Source of the DNA: Fasciola hepatica
Lineage: Eukaryota > Platyhelminthes > Trematoda > Plagiorchiida > Fasciolidae
Length of the DNA stretch: 64,000 nt
Direction of reading: 5' to 3'
NCBI GenBank assembly: GCA_948099385.1
Contig: CANUEZ040000024.1
Coordinates: forward strand, 20,348,001-20,412,000
Positions 1 to 10,538 of the stretch are shown piece by piece. Made by a program: the position numbers and the translations under genes. Under the pieces are notes generated by a model, which saw nothing but the letters and a program-made list of their open reading frames with translations, had not been told where the DNA came from and did not search any database. Position 1 is the first letter of the stretch; each line of letters begins with the position of its first letter.

Positions 1-11
1 CCCTTGAAACG

Positions 12-1862
12 ATGGAGTGGGGGGAAAAACTTATGTTGTGTATGGCTGCGATTGCCAAGGCCATCAAACATAGAAACCGCAGCTGGAATGGGTACAGAGC
101 TTTCGACGGTCAGCTAACCTGGGCCCGTCATACGAGGCTTGACAACGAGATTGTGAGCCTCCTGCAAACCTCTGGGTGGGAATTTGAGCTAGGATTAGCT
201 AAGGCTGTAAGACAACAACCGAAGTAATTCTATAGCTACCCACAGTCAAAAGGCTCCACGAAGGATGCCATGAGTTCACTACCGACCAAGGATCACGGTA
301 TTTCCACTGACGACCAGGGCAAAACAGACGCCCTATGTGAATGCCTTAGCGGTGTAGATAGGATAGATAGTGGGGTGCTAGCCGATTTGGCCCTGGTGAA
401 CCCTCCTCCGTGGTTAAGAGAGCTAAGTCTCTCGTGCATAAGTACCTACGGGAATTAAATGGCCTCAAGTCAGCGGGTCCAGAAAGCATCCATCTGGCCA
501 TCATCAAGCCCTTGGCGGATATCATCGGTAAGCAAGCCGTACAGGCTCACTTTGGACCAGAGCATGCTGCCTCAGGACCAGGAGGGCACGACCGTCGAGG
601 CGATAAGCAACAGTGGATTTAAGTCGATTATGAATAACCACAGGCCGGCAACCCAACTAGCCCTTGAGATCATCCACGCCCATGTCTATCACCACTCAAT
701 GGAGCACTCCATGCTACGCCAAGCACAGCACAAATCCTCAAAATAGACCTTGTTTGGCCTATCTCTTGTGCCTCCTAGATGAGGTGAATCGACGACCGGA
801 TAAGGGTAAGCAAGTTGACTTGTGTTATCTGGACTTTAGCAAGGCGTTCGACTCTAACAATCATCGTCTTTCTCTTTGTAAGATAGAGGTTTTCGGTATG
901 GGTGGGCCAGTATATATGTGGCTGGTGGACTTCCTCTCCTGCAGGACGTTTTACTTCAAAGTAGGGGACAGGCTTTCCGGTTTGGTGAATGTCAATCTTG
1001 GTGTACCGTCCTGGGCCCGATGCTATTCTGGTAGTTTGTTAACTACCTGGCGTCCGCCCTTCAATCGCCTGGTTTCATTTTTGAGGTTGACGTGAAGGTT
1101 GTTTGATCTGAGAGTAGGATCGATTTAGGCGGAGATATAGGAACTCTCTGGAATGGGCATACAGGTGGGACTTACCGCTGAACGCTGGAGAAAGCTACTT
1201 GTTGTCTAGGGCAAATGAAAGCCCAAGTGTCGCCCGTGACTAAGGGCTGTTCACCACGGAAGCGGCCAGTAGGGTTGAAGAATTTGGGGTCATCAAGTGC
1301 GGTGATTTTAAATGGTCAGATCGGTGCAACGCTGCTGCTCAAAAGGCTCGATTAGTCCCGTCTTACCAGCATCCAGAAATATTCATACCTATTTACACGG
1401 CTATGGAGCTACCTCCCTTAGAAGGCAGCATGTAGTCTTAGGTATCCTTCTAAAAAAGGAACCTCCTGTTTGAAGGAGGTTCAGAGTTTCGCGACACGAA
1501 TGTCTGAAGGACAAAGGGGTAAGACGTTCGGGCGGAGGCTCTGTGATCTGAATCTTTTCTCGTTGGGAAGGAGGAGACTTCGAGAGGATCACATAGAAAC
1601 TTTCAAGGTAATGGAGGGTTTTTCTGGCCTTAGGCCGGGTAGTCTATCCCAAGTGGTTGTAAATTCCAGAATAAGGGGACGGGGAAATAAGCTGAGGAAA
1701 GCCCGAGTTAGGCAGATGGCCAGGTCGCGCTGCTTTAGAAACAAGGAAGCGGACAGCTGGAGCTGTCTGTCTGGTGGAAAGATAGAACTAAAGACCGCCC
1801 AGCCCTCCAAAGATGTCCAACATCGTAAGTGGTACGGGCCATTTCCTGGTAGTGAGCACTGA
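12..1862 (+). pseudogene. Degenerate LINE ORF2 (family A, CR1-like): reverse transcriptase remnant
   Basis: Remnant of the second protein of a CR1-like non-LTR retrotransposon, which reverse-transcribes the element RNA at the nicked target. The endonuclease would lie upstream and is outside the window. Seen in order: the basic linker before the RT (12-400, ending in a LAKAVRQQPK motif and an ISTDDQGK-type loop); the finger region with GPESIH (410-620); the palm strand YLDFSKAFDSNNH and a later LGVPS motif near 1000 (781-1090); and the C-terminal NLFSLGRRRLREDHIETFK module (1470-1780), a hallmark of CR1-type ORF2 proteins. The frame changes several times and the FADD catalytic motif is not recognisable, so it cannot encode an active enzyme. 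Copies of the same clade lie at 54540-58060 and 62440-64000. Confidence 0.8.
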
Positions 1863-2885
1863 GTATGTTCAATAGATGGATGACCCGTAGCACTGCAATC
1901 CGTAAAAGGTGTGTTTTATTCGATGATTTTTTGTTTATGGCATACAGTCTCAATGAGCGCTTACGATGCGTATTATCTCTTTCAGCTGATGTGCGACCAG
2001 GTTCTACTTCTCCCTCTCATTTTAGAAGGGATTCAGCGGAGTACTCTGTGCAGTTGTGGGTTCATAAATGAAGTGCATGCCATCGAAAGTATTTTAGATG
2101 CTCAGCTGGCCTTGGCTATTACCAGTCCTGTGCAAATTGAACCCAAGAGAACTGAACTCTGCCCATTCTCTCCTCATCCAGCCGGGTGCTGAGTTAATCT
2201 GATAGTACTGTAAGGTTTGAGAGAAAGGGTTTGCGTTCCAGGAACCGTGCTGTGTCCAACAGGGTAACTGGTTGTTCACTAAGTATTTATATACATGTTC
2301 CTCCACCGGTCGCCTTAAAAACATGCAGAGGATACGAGTAGGATGGCCACAACGGTAGCTAATTGGCTGTCCAAAGGTAGCATCCTTGATTGAGTGTGAC
2401 ACAGTATAGAGGGGTGACAAGCTCAATGTTTATGGCAGCTAATGGCTGGGTGACGGCTGGGTGTATGCCATAACGCCCCCGCAAACGTGTGTACGTTAAG
2501 CCCTTTCAGTTATTTCTGTCTACCCTACCACTATTTGCAGGTTGGAAACAGTGGGGTCAAGCACTATTGTTTCCGTCGATCTCTTTAGTCCTCCTTCACC
2601 TCCACGTACACCTTCTTTCACTGACGGCGGCCTTTGGATCTGCCATCTTTGCTCCTTTTTGCCCTCTAGTCGGACTGCTGGTGTCCATCGAGCTGGCTTG
2701 CCTTATTTGTGATCTGAATTTGAGCAAAAAAATTCTGTAGCTCAAGAAGATTTCCCGAGATCCCCAGCAGAGTTTTCTTTACTACAACCTCGTTATCTAC
2801 CCCCTAGTCTAGTTCTGCAGACCTAGATATGAGGTCACCTATATTTAGCCTCCGAAAAGTTTTAATTGTTTTTTACAGATTTTAC
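1863..2885. other. Intergenic/decayed stretch left of the 447-bp repeat
   Basis: No intact gene is visible. On the minus strand around 2160-2430 a short peptide reads EEHVYKYLVNNQLPCWTQHG, which resembles the finger segment of LINE reverse transcriptases just before the palm, so part of this stretch may be another LINE scrap. The rest shows no recognisable motif. Confidence 0.4.
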
Positions 2886-3332
2886 GTGCCTGAGACCTGG
2901 AGAAAGTTTTGATGGTGACATGATTGTAACGTTACTCCGATTGTGATTTGCATGTAGCCAAATTACCGAACCCTTAGGTCAAAAAAGGTTGATTTACAGA
3001 TTCTATAGTTTTAGAAAAACAAAATATGCGCATGCAAATTACATACAACCTCCATTGTTACTGCTACAACGTTTACAAACGGGAACCAGAGTGCAGCAGA
3101 GGTCACCGTCAGGTACGACCGTCACGGAAATTACAGGTCAAATCTGAAGGAAACCGCGGCACACATGAGTGAAGTGTAAGCAAGTGTTCAAACGCATCAT
3201 GGATTTATGCTGTTTGTTTGGAATCCAACAAGAATAAAACGAGTAGTCTAAACACTGGAGGCATGTGACGACGATTTAGAAGGGGTGCTACAAATGTACG
3301 TCAACATGATCACTTTTGCTCAAAGATGGCAG
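2886..3332. repeat. 447-bp direct repeat, left copy (A), abutting the LINE 3' tail
   Basis: This segment is repeated in the same orientation at 16944-17390. Both copies are 447 bp long without indels and differ at about six positions by hand alignment, three of them in the last 25 bases. It ends exactly where the (TAA)7 tail of the minus-strand LINE begins. It has no TG...CA ends, no reading frame of note and no similarity to the LINE coding regions. The simplest reading is the target site duplicated when the LINE inserted. It contains a 9-bp inverted pair, ATTTGCATG at 2946-2954 and CATGCAAAT at 3031-3039. Confidence 0.88.
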
Positions 3333-3353
3333 TAATAATAATAATAATAATAA
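3333..3353 (-). repeat. (TAA)7 microsatellite = 3' tail of the LINE
   Basis: Seven TAA units, reading TTA on the LINE strand, lie directly after an AATAAACCA sequence. CR1- and RTE-like elements usually end in such short tandem repeats rather than poly(A). The same tail with five units recurs at 18179-18193 next to the same terminal sequence, showing it belongs to the element. Confidence 0.88.
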
Positions 3354-3983
3354 TGGTTTATTTCGGAAACGCCCGAAGCATGCCATGTGCATGATCTTGT
3401 TGATACAGGTGATGGAATTGAAGGAAATAATTCATGGAAATATGGAAACTCTCATGGAAATATTTGATAAAAAGGCTCAGATTGGGGAATAAAGTAGGAT
3501 GAAAATAGGATAAACGTATGCAAACCTTAGAGATTGTGTAGAGTTTAAATGAGCTCAGGAGCGTATTTGAATGAACGACCGGTGAGTTTGAAATTCAAGG
3601 TCAGATGGACTAAATGGCTGGTCCGGGCAATTACATAAGAAAACCGACTGGTAAACATGAGAAAGGCTGGAAATCGGTATAAGGAACTGCAGTAGCGAGG
3701 AACAATGGAGAAAATGGTGAGGTGCAGTGGATTAGATATCGATGAAGCATTGGTACTTTGCAGTGGATTGTCGGCGGACAGGACACAAAACTCACCGTAA
3801 AACAGGCAGCGAGCAATGCAAGACATAGAGGGATGATCATATGACAAAAACGATTTCGAAGGATTGGATACGGCAGATGTGAGGCACAGATGTAGAGGTG
3901 ATGGATGCCTATGATGACGGTCGTTGGGATGATAGCAAGAGAAATGGCCGGTGAGGAACTGCAAGATGCAGAGCGCGTGCACA

Positions 3984-4038
3984 TAGATATATATGCGTAA
4001 GTTTATATATATATAGATTTATTATATATATATATATA
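3984..4038. repeat. AT dinucleotide-rich tract
   Basis: Runs of alternating A and T within the LINE 3' untranslated region, broken by a few other bases. A simple sequence tract with no further feature. Confidence 0.85.
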
Positions 4039-5317
4039 GGTATAAGAGAAGCAGGAGCAAAAACAATGGGGTCCTGAAAAGAAATTATCAGTCATTAGAA
4101 GGAGTAGGTAATTTTGGATCAGTTGGTTGTAGAATTAACTGTGGAATATCGTGGTGGATTAACTTCATGACAAGTGCACATGGCAGCCCAACGGAGAGAA
4201 AAATAGAATGCGGAAGCACAGAAGTGATGAAGACTGAGGAGCAGTTCATGGAAGAGTGAAGACGAAAGACGGGATCAAGGAAAACAGGTAAGAATGGGTC
4301 TAATTATTTGATCAATGCAGGTGCGAGATATAGTGACAGGTCAAACAATTTGGAACTGTAAAAGAACACCGTGACGTAACGTTGTCATTACAATGGTGGA
4401 ACATGGAAAAGCGGACCATACTGGAAGGTAAAGAAAAATGCCTGTAACGAGCAATAAACGGATCAAGGGATGAAAGCAATGACCGAGGAGACATAAGAAA
4501 TCACCAATCAGATTATTTTACTGGAGATGAAACACGAAGGAGGCGGACAAGGAAGTGGGACGCCCCGAGATAAGTGAACCAGTAATAGAACAAAAAGGCC
4601 ACAAAAATGAATGCGCAACGGAGTTGGGGCAATGGAGCTGGAGAGCTGTGTGCCGGCAGACAATTGAACTGGTGGATACTAACCAGGACACTGGAAAGAA
4701 CCACAGAGGAATCGCGGAGCCAAGTGAGGAAGATATGGTGGTGGTGATTAGATAATGAATGCGACTGTAAAAGATGCGAAGTTTGGAGCAGCAAGTTCTA
4801 ATATGCGGATTGGTCATGGGTACGGGTGCGATTGGTGCATCATTGCATAGGGCATGAGGAGGGATTTAACAGAACGACAGGTTTAGAGAGGCTATCAATG
4901 AGCGTTCTGAGCAGAGGGTAACACCAATCGCATAGATGATAGAAGCCAGCAATGACGGCAGGTGAGAAAAGAGGTATTGGCGAACGTCGACGGAGAAGAG
5001 TGGTTAGGACGATGGTGACTCAATGCAGTGAAAGTTGATGTAGAGAGAGGCGATAGGAGGAAGGACGAAACGGGTAGGTGTGCATACCGAGGTAGGGCGA
5101 CAAAAATAGGAAGTGGGAACAGATGATAAGAGCTATAGGTGAACAAGCTGTGGCGGGAAAAGGATGAGGAGCATGCAATTTTCAACCGACAGCATTGGAT
5201 TCGGTAGTCCAGGAAAAGTTAGAGCTTGCCATCCGCAACCGGTGCTAATGGGTGGGACTGGCCGTGCGCTGGGCACCCAACCTGAAAAACAATTCGTGAA
5301 GTGAAGGCAGGAGGTGT

Positions 5318-5396
5318 GATCCACCGGTCTATTTGCGCTCGCACATCGTTGCAGACGGCCTGCACGCCCGATGTGCGCCGGCCATAGCGGTGGATC
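5318..5396 (-). other. Nested stem-loop in the LINE 3' untranslated region
   Basis: Three concentric inverted repeats lie within 79 bases. The outer stem pairs GATCCACCG (5318-5326) with CGGTGGATC (5388-5396). The middle stem pairs CGCACATCG (5340-5348) with CGATGTGCG (5369-5377). The inner stem pairs TGCAG (5350-5354) with CTGCA (5360-5364). The middle stem is intact in the plus-strand copy (29121-29156), although the sequence around it has drifted. LINE reverse transcriptases commonly recognise structured 3' RNA, so this could be the recognition element. That role is inferred. Confidence 0.6.
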
Positions 5397-5858
5397 TGAC
5401 CGCGCCCCGCACTGTTGGGAGTGGCACGAGTGTTCATGGATAATTGTCTAGGGGACAGAGAAACCGCGATGGGGGTGCGTGAACCAGGAACGATTGACCA
5501 AGACCTGAGACCATGGACAGGAGAGCCAACGGAAACAGCGAGTGGTAGACGACCGTGTAGCAATAATATCCAGGTGCACCTGCCAGGGAGATTGTAAGTA
5601 CAGTGCCCGAAGTGGTTGGCCATCGCTGAGGATCACTGGAAAGGGAAAAGGGATAGAGAAGCGCAGTCTGGGTGTGCCCCAGCTGAGAATCAGCGGATAC
5701 TGAGGAGAAAAAAGTGAATATGATGGATAAGAGATGAAGGTAGGTAAGCAATAGGGTTACCTTATGATGGCAGGAGGTAGGTTCGCTATGGATCAGTGGA
5801 GGCAATGGCCTTAGTTCGAGGGGTGTACCTAGTGGCTTGTGGCGCAGAGGTAATAGAG

Positions 5859-7088
5859 TTACAGTGTGAGGCCTCTTTCAAAGGCCAGGTCGGCGGAGAC
5901 GAGCTCATTGGTGAGCAATATAGCATTAGGAACTGTTAAGTATGACAAAAGTGCGCGCCTAAAAGCGAACATTGAGGAGGCACTGCGTAAGCTAAGGTGC
6001 AGCTTATTCCAGATTTTGGAATAGGCTGACAGAAAGAATCGGGACTTCAGACATAGATTAGAATGAGGGACAGTGAGGGAGAAGGCACAGTGTCGGATCG
6101 GGTAGGAGCAAGGCGCAGCGAATGAAATGGGATAAGAGGCGTAGGCCAGGTTGTGGATTAGCTTAAAGAGGAAAATCTGGTTGAGGCTCATGCGACGAGT
6201 CCATAGAGGCTCAATTTGTAGGAGCTCACAGCGCTGGCGGTATGTTAGGGCTAGGGATACGCCCAACAGCCTTTTGGTGAAAGTACGCTGAACGTTCTCA
6301 AGAGATAAAATAGAGGAACGTAACCAGAGGCTGGAGGTAATGGGACAATATTCTAGGAGCGGTCTCACGTGTGAGAGATACATGGAGAGGCGAGTGGCCG
6401 GTATTAAGAAACACCGATTGATCAGGCCTAGGGTTCGCTTAGCCTTAGCGATTTGGAACGATGCCTGTTCTGAGAAGTTAAAGGAACAAGAGTAGCGTAC
6501 GCCAAGATCGGTAACCATGGGGTGTATGGGGATGGGCAGGCCGTCCAGACAAATTTGTCCGGGTAGTACGGTGCACTTGTATGGTAGGAGGAAGCTTTTC
6601 TCCGCAGAGAATTTCATGAACCACGAGATGCACCAAGTTTGGAGAACGAGTAAGTCATGTGATATGTTGCACAGAGTCACGGATAGGTCACTAGGGAGGA
6701 AAGAGTACACTATTTTTATATCGTCGGCAAAGAGGAAGGGAGTGCCGTGTCGAATAGAAGAGAAAATGTCATTGATATAAATAAGGAATAGTAATGGGCC
6801 TAGGACGCTGCCTTGGATGACGCCGCTAGTAATTGGTTTGGCGGAAGATAGGTGGCCGTCGACGAGCACGGCTTGTGATCTGTAAGAGAGATAGGAGGAT
6901 AACCAGGAGAGGAGAGGGTCAGTAATATCGAGAGATAGGATTTTGGCCAACAGATGAATATGGGGAACACGGTCAAAAGCCTTAGACATGTCGAGGTACA
7001 GGACAAATACAGATTTGCCGGCGTCGGCAGCAGACGATACGACATTGAGAAAGTCAAGCTGGCAGGAAGAGCAGGAACGGGAGTTCAA
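5859..7088 (-). pseudogene. LINE family B ORF2, reverse transcriptase part (409 codons open)
   Basis: Open frame covering the palm, thumb and C-terminal part of a non-LTR reverse transcriptase. Visible motifs: YLDMSKAFDRVPH (about residue 31; first catalytic Asp), SGVIQGSVLGPLLFLIYIND (about 88), and FADD (120-123, the catalytic Asp pair). The C-terminal TRRMSLNQIFLFKLIHN module and a WNKLHLSLRS motif are typical of CR1/Jockey-like ORF2 proteins. The enzyme would copy the element RNA at the target nick. The frame is cut off from its N-terminal part by a one-base frameshift near 7140. The catalytic residues themselves are intact, making this the best-kept RT in the window. Confidence 0.9.
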
Positions 7089-7119
7089 GAAACCATGCTG
7101 ACCAGGGTTCAGCAGGTTG

Positions 7120-8229
7120 TTAGCTAAGAGGTACTGGACAATGTTTCTTGATAATTCTCTCCATAATTTTGCAGACTACTGGGGTGTGATTAATGGGCCG
7201 ATAGTTATCTGGGTCGTGCAATACGCCCTTTTTGAAGCGCGGAACTGTAACAGAGGATTTCCATTGAGGTGGGACGAAACTGTGAAGCATGGAGGTGGTA
7301 TACATATTAAGTAACAATAAAGGGAGGTCAGGACCACCGAAACGGAGGAGGGCCGGTGGGAGATCATCTGGTCCCGGTTTCGGGGAAGGTTTATTGGAGG
7401 AAACTGATTTTTCAATTTCCACATGGGTGAAGGAAATCGTTGAAAGAGAGGCAGAGGTGCAGGGGTGGATTGTAGGAGGGGGAATACCAGGACAGTTTAT
7501 AGGGGAGGAAGAAAAATGCTCAATGAAGGCCTCAGAAATAGATGCTGGAGTATTAGCGGTAGATGAGCCGCAGATGAGGAACTTGGGCCGGGTATGACTG
7601 GAGTGATTGGACCTTTTAGCAAGGAGGTTGGATAGTTAGCCAGTTTTGTTTGGGTGTGCTAAGGCGATGGCCTCTTGCCTTCTCAGATGCGAATCGACCA
7701 TGCAACGCAGCCTCAGTTGTAGCTGGTTTATGCGCAGGAGAATTGTAAAGTCGTGTGATCTAGCGAAGGTAAGTTGCAGCTTAGACAGCTTACGCTCTAA
7801 AAGTGACAGGCGTGAGGTGCTGGAATTGGGGCATGGATCGGCACATGGGTTGGCGGTATTTAGGCATTGTAGGAGGTTGGAGTAGAGAGAGTTCATAACA
7901 GTGAGGGGATCGGATGAAAGAAAAAATTTGTCCCAGTTAAGGGAGCAGATTATCATTGGCACTAGGGGCCAGTTACAGGAACGGTAGGAAGTCAGAACAG
8001 GGGGAGAGGATTGCATCGGATGAGAACAGCTGAACTTGCACTTGACAATACGGTGGTCATTACCCGGGAAGTGATCAGTAGTCTGGGTGATCATATCATG
8101 AACATCAATGGAGAATACTAGGTCCAGGATGTTTTTCCCCCTAGTAGGGCAGGAGACATGTTGGGTCCATCCACCAAGACGGACACAAGAAACGAAGGTG
8201 GAGAGGGCGGCAGGGATAGTACAGGAGGA
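7120..8229 (-). pseudogene. LINE family B ORF2, endonuclease end, linker and RT N-terminus
   Basis: Continues in frame from the endonuclease part across a TAG at about 8230 and then a TAA at 7636. It encodes the end of the endonuclease (RLGGWTQHV and GNDHRIV, the latter holding the catalytic Asp-His pair), a basic linker (RLSLLERKLSKLQL, RRQEAIALAHPNK), and the RT finger region with PKPGPDDLPP, KKGVLHDPDNYRPI and KIMERIIKK. A one-base shift near 7140 then breaks the frame into the main RT part. The two stops fall in otherwise well conserved positions, so they look like point mutations in a formerly continuous protein. Confidence 0.85.
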
Positions 8230-9081
8230 CTAGCAAATTGAAGGAAAGTTAAAGTCACCGGCAATAATTTTTGCACTGGCAGGGTAGTCAAGCGCAGCAT
8301 TAAAGACATCCACGGCAGAGTCAATTTTTGCAGGTTCCGGACCCGGGGGGACGTAGACGCAGCCAAGGAGGAGGTTCTGGCCGGAGGCGTGAATGGATAG
8401 CCATAACGAATCCTCAATAAGGAGAAGAGAGGGGTGGTCGATAACACTAGCGTGGATAGTGCATTTGACAAAGGCTAAACAGCCCCCTCCACGCCTGGAC
8501 TGGCGGGTGTTCGAGAAGCATTGATACCCAGCCATGCCAACAAGGTTAAGCGAAGCATCATCTGAAAGCCAGGATTCAGTTACTAGTATAATGTCAGCGT
8601 TTGACGTAAATGCCAAAGATCGCAGGTGCGATATTTTTCTAATTATTGATCGAGCTTTAAAAAGAACTAGTAGGAATGAGTTCGGTGTCGGTGTGCGCAA
8701 TGCATGGATGCCAGGTGTAAGACTATTGGGATCGCTGTGGCGATAGGAGTTGGGTCTCAGTGGGGGTAGAGCGTCAGTAGAAGGGGGAGGGCAGGCAGTG
8801 TTGGGTGGGGGACGGAAAGGAGGAGAAGCGTTAACATGAGCCGCAGCCGATCGCTGTGGGTGATCAATATGGTGGGTGTGAAGCACTCCGCTGATGTGGG
8901 CCGGAGGGGTCTCACACGGTGAAGAGGGAGGAGGCACCATATGGCAAAGTGAGAGATTAAGAATATCTGACGAAGCGGGGTGAACAGGAGGGAGTGCATG
9001 GTGTAAGGTGCTAAGTGGCATGACATCGAGTGGGGAGCGATCAGTGATAGGAGTCTGTGAACGTTTATCGATGTGGTCCAT
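8230..9081 (-). pseudogene. LINE family B ORF2, APE-type endonuclease
   Basis: N-terminal 283 codons of ORF2. A Pro/His-rich leader (residues 1-130) is followed by an apurinic-like endonuclease domain that would nick the target DNA: VTESWL with the catalytic Glu (about 169), RRGGGCLAF (about 196), LGCVYVPPG (about 239) and GDFN (275-278). In motif I the usual Asn of (F/N)NARSI reads Lys (FKARSI, about 141), whereas the plus-strand relative at 25820 keeps Asn (FNSRS); this suggests loss of activity. The frame ends at TAG right after GDFNFPSIC, where family members usually have Trp. Confidence 0.86.
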
Positions 9082-9461
9082 AGGGCGACTAGCGATATGG
9101 CCACGGGTGCGGATGGCACTGCTCAGGAAAAAAACGAGATCTTGACTGCAGGTAACCTACCTGTTGGGCAGAGTCAGTATAAGGCTGGTAGGTCGGTATG
9201 GGGGTGAAGGCATTTGGGAGAGTAACTGGGACGTAGTGCGGGGTGGGGGGCGGGAAGGGAGTGGCGAAACTCGGAAAGGTTTGGAGGCTCATGAGGGTCA
9301 GGGGAGCCGGTAAGTGGTGAGGTGGGGCGAGGGGGCGGGATATAGGTACGAACCTAGAGTATCTGCTAGGGTATGTACGTGGTACTTAAGGGTTAGATGA
9401 GGGTTGGTGGAGGTGAGTAGGGGGGAACAGCGGAGGCATGCTGGGGCTATAGTATGGAGGG
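9082..9461 (-). pseudogene. LINE family B ORF1, 3' portion (beyond the BEL insertion)
   Basis: Minus-strand sequence between the endonuclease ORF and the BEL insertion. Pro/Thr-rich open frames (for example 9089-9292) continue the low-complexity ORF1 seen at 16163-16930. No RNA-binding motif is recognisable. It is assigned to ORF1 by position and composition only. Confidence 0.5.
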
Positions 9462-9466
9462 CTGGT
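9462..9466. repeat. 5-bp target-site duplication of the BEL element (left)
   Basis: CTGGT directly before the LTR terminus TGTTACGA. The same five bases follow the other LTR at 16158-16162. Five-base duplications are characteristic of BEL/Pao integrases. Confidence 0.88.
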
Positions 9467-9843
9467 TGTTACGAACGTTTGAGCAATGCGTAGCCAAATT
9501 CTCAACGGATCCCGAAATCAGAAGACGATTATCCGTGATATTCTACGATACTAGATTATTAAAATAAACAATGACATAAACAATATACAAACCTCAATAA
9601 TACGATCACAAGGACTCAACAACGAGAAACCGAATAGCAGCGTGTGAGCAGACAGCACGTGCTTCACGCAGGTCCTGAACAAGGATGTGCCAAAATAGCG
9701 CTCTGGGCGCGAACAAACAACACTTGGTCCAGAAAAACAACCAGTTCGTAAAGACAAGTCAATAGTGTATGGAAATGAGTGATGTTGGGAAAAACACTGA
9801 ATCGCGAGGGAAGAAGGGGGATTTTCCACGACCGGCTGTTACA
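9467..9843 (-). repeat. 3' LTR of the BEL element
   Basis: 377 bp, ending TGTTACA and beginning TGTTACGA on the plus strand, so short inverted termini are present. It differs from the 5' LTR at four positions by hand comparison (near offsets 4, 36, 114 and 209). Transcript termination would occur here; I see no clear canonical polyadenylation signal on the minus strand. Confidence 0.95.
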
Positions 9844-9861
9844 CCGCCCACCAAAATCCTC
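9844..9861 (-). promoter_or_regulatory. Probable polypurine tract
   Basis: On the minus strand the bases directly before the 3' LTR read GAGGATTTTGGTGGGCGG, mostly purine with a T run. This is the position where plus-strand DNA synthesis is primed in LTR elements. Identified by position and composition. Confidence 0.55.
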
Positions 9862-10538
9862 CTGGATCCTTAGCAAAGTCAAAGGTTCGGTATAAAGGTA
9901 CTGATTCTTCCTACCTGCCTAGGCCCTGCTGTCAGTGCGCGCGTCTAATGCTCGTCGTCGACGTTCTACTACTGGTCGGACCTAACCCATTGGCTACATA
10001 GACGTGAGGCTAGTCTACATCTTCCACAAGACCAAATGACCGATGGCGGGCGTGAAGGGTCACATTGACGTTGTCCTCGTAAGGGGCCGTCCGGTCCTGG
10101 ATGTACGTGCTTGAGTGTGTGTGTGTGCGTGTGTGTGTGCCGGGGTTACAATGAAATCACAGGTATGACTACACATCAAAGGAGGACTTTCTGCAATGTC
10201 AACAAAAGACCGCGTGGCAAGAAAACGAGTAAATGTAGCATGTATGTGTGACCTGAGCTCCGCTACTTCCGCATATGCAAGGGGCATTCGGTAGCGTCAA
10301 CAAAAGGCAAACAAAGAACACTGTCACATGTATGATGGGTTTACGGGATGTAGAGTGCTTCGTGCATGCGTGTATGTATCGGGATGTATAATGGAATCGC
10401 ACTCATCACCACATATCGGAAAGAAACTTCTGTAATGTCAACGAAAGAACCGCGAGCACCTTAACGTGTTTGACGGAGATTGTGTGGTATATATGGTGTT
10501 TCTTTATCCACCTCCATTACTGGTGTGAAAAAGGTTTA
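9862..10538 (-). other. Noncoding 3' region of the BEL element with an internal duplication
   Basis: About 680 bp between the end of pol and the polypurine tract, with no env-like frame. It holds a TG-rich microsatellite (10114-10139). A segment at 10141-10213 returns in diverged form at 10379-10453, offset by about 239 bases, sharing for example ATGTCAAC(A/G)AAAG and an adjoining CCGCG. It looks like an old partial tandem duplication. Confidence 0.6.
10114..10139. repeat. (TG)n microsatellite
   Basis: Thirteen or so TG/CG dinucleotides, interrupted once, inside the BEL 3' noncoding region. Confidence 0.9.

Larger units (their letters stand above)
3354..5858 (-). other. Long 3' untranslated region of LINE family B
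   Basis: About 2.5 kb between the ORF2 stop and the terminal repeat, very long for a LINE of this type. Open frames exist on the minus strand (for example 5219-5623) but show no family motif, and composition rather than coding explains them. The section 5200-5420 is shared with the plus-strand copies near 29090-29275 and 34860-35040 and contains a nested stem-loop. The last 50 bases before the tail also recur at 18194-18243. The remainder looks unique in this window. Confidence 0.65.

Noticed and set aside
2886..3332. 447-bp repeats as LTRs of one large LTR retrotransposon
   Set aside because: They lack TG...CA ends, the BEL element between them has its own LTRs and duplication, and the sequence next to the left copy is a LINE 3' tail.
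5369..5400. HDV-like or hammerhead ribozyme at the GGCCGGC sequence
   Set aside because: No double-pseudoknot core or CTGANGA/GAAA hammerhead core could be laid out.
5219..5623. 134-codon minus-strand frame in the LINE 3' untranslated region as a gene
   Set aside because: Similarity to other copies is at nucleotide level with shifting frames, no domain is visible, and it lies after the RT stop.
8757..9119. Second open frame overlapping the endonuclease leader
   Set aside because: A shadow of the Pro/His-rich ORF2 leader in another frame, without motifs.
9551..9829. 92-codon frame inside the LTR, found in both LTRs
   Set aside because: It repeats simply because the LTRs are repeated; no known protein, and it runs to the LTR edge.
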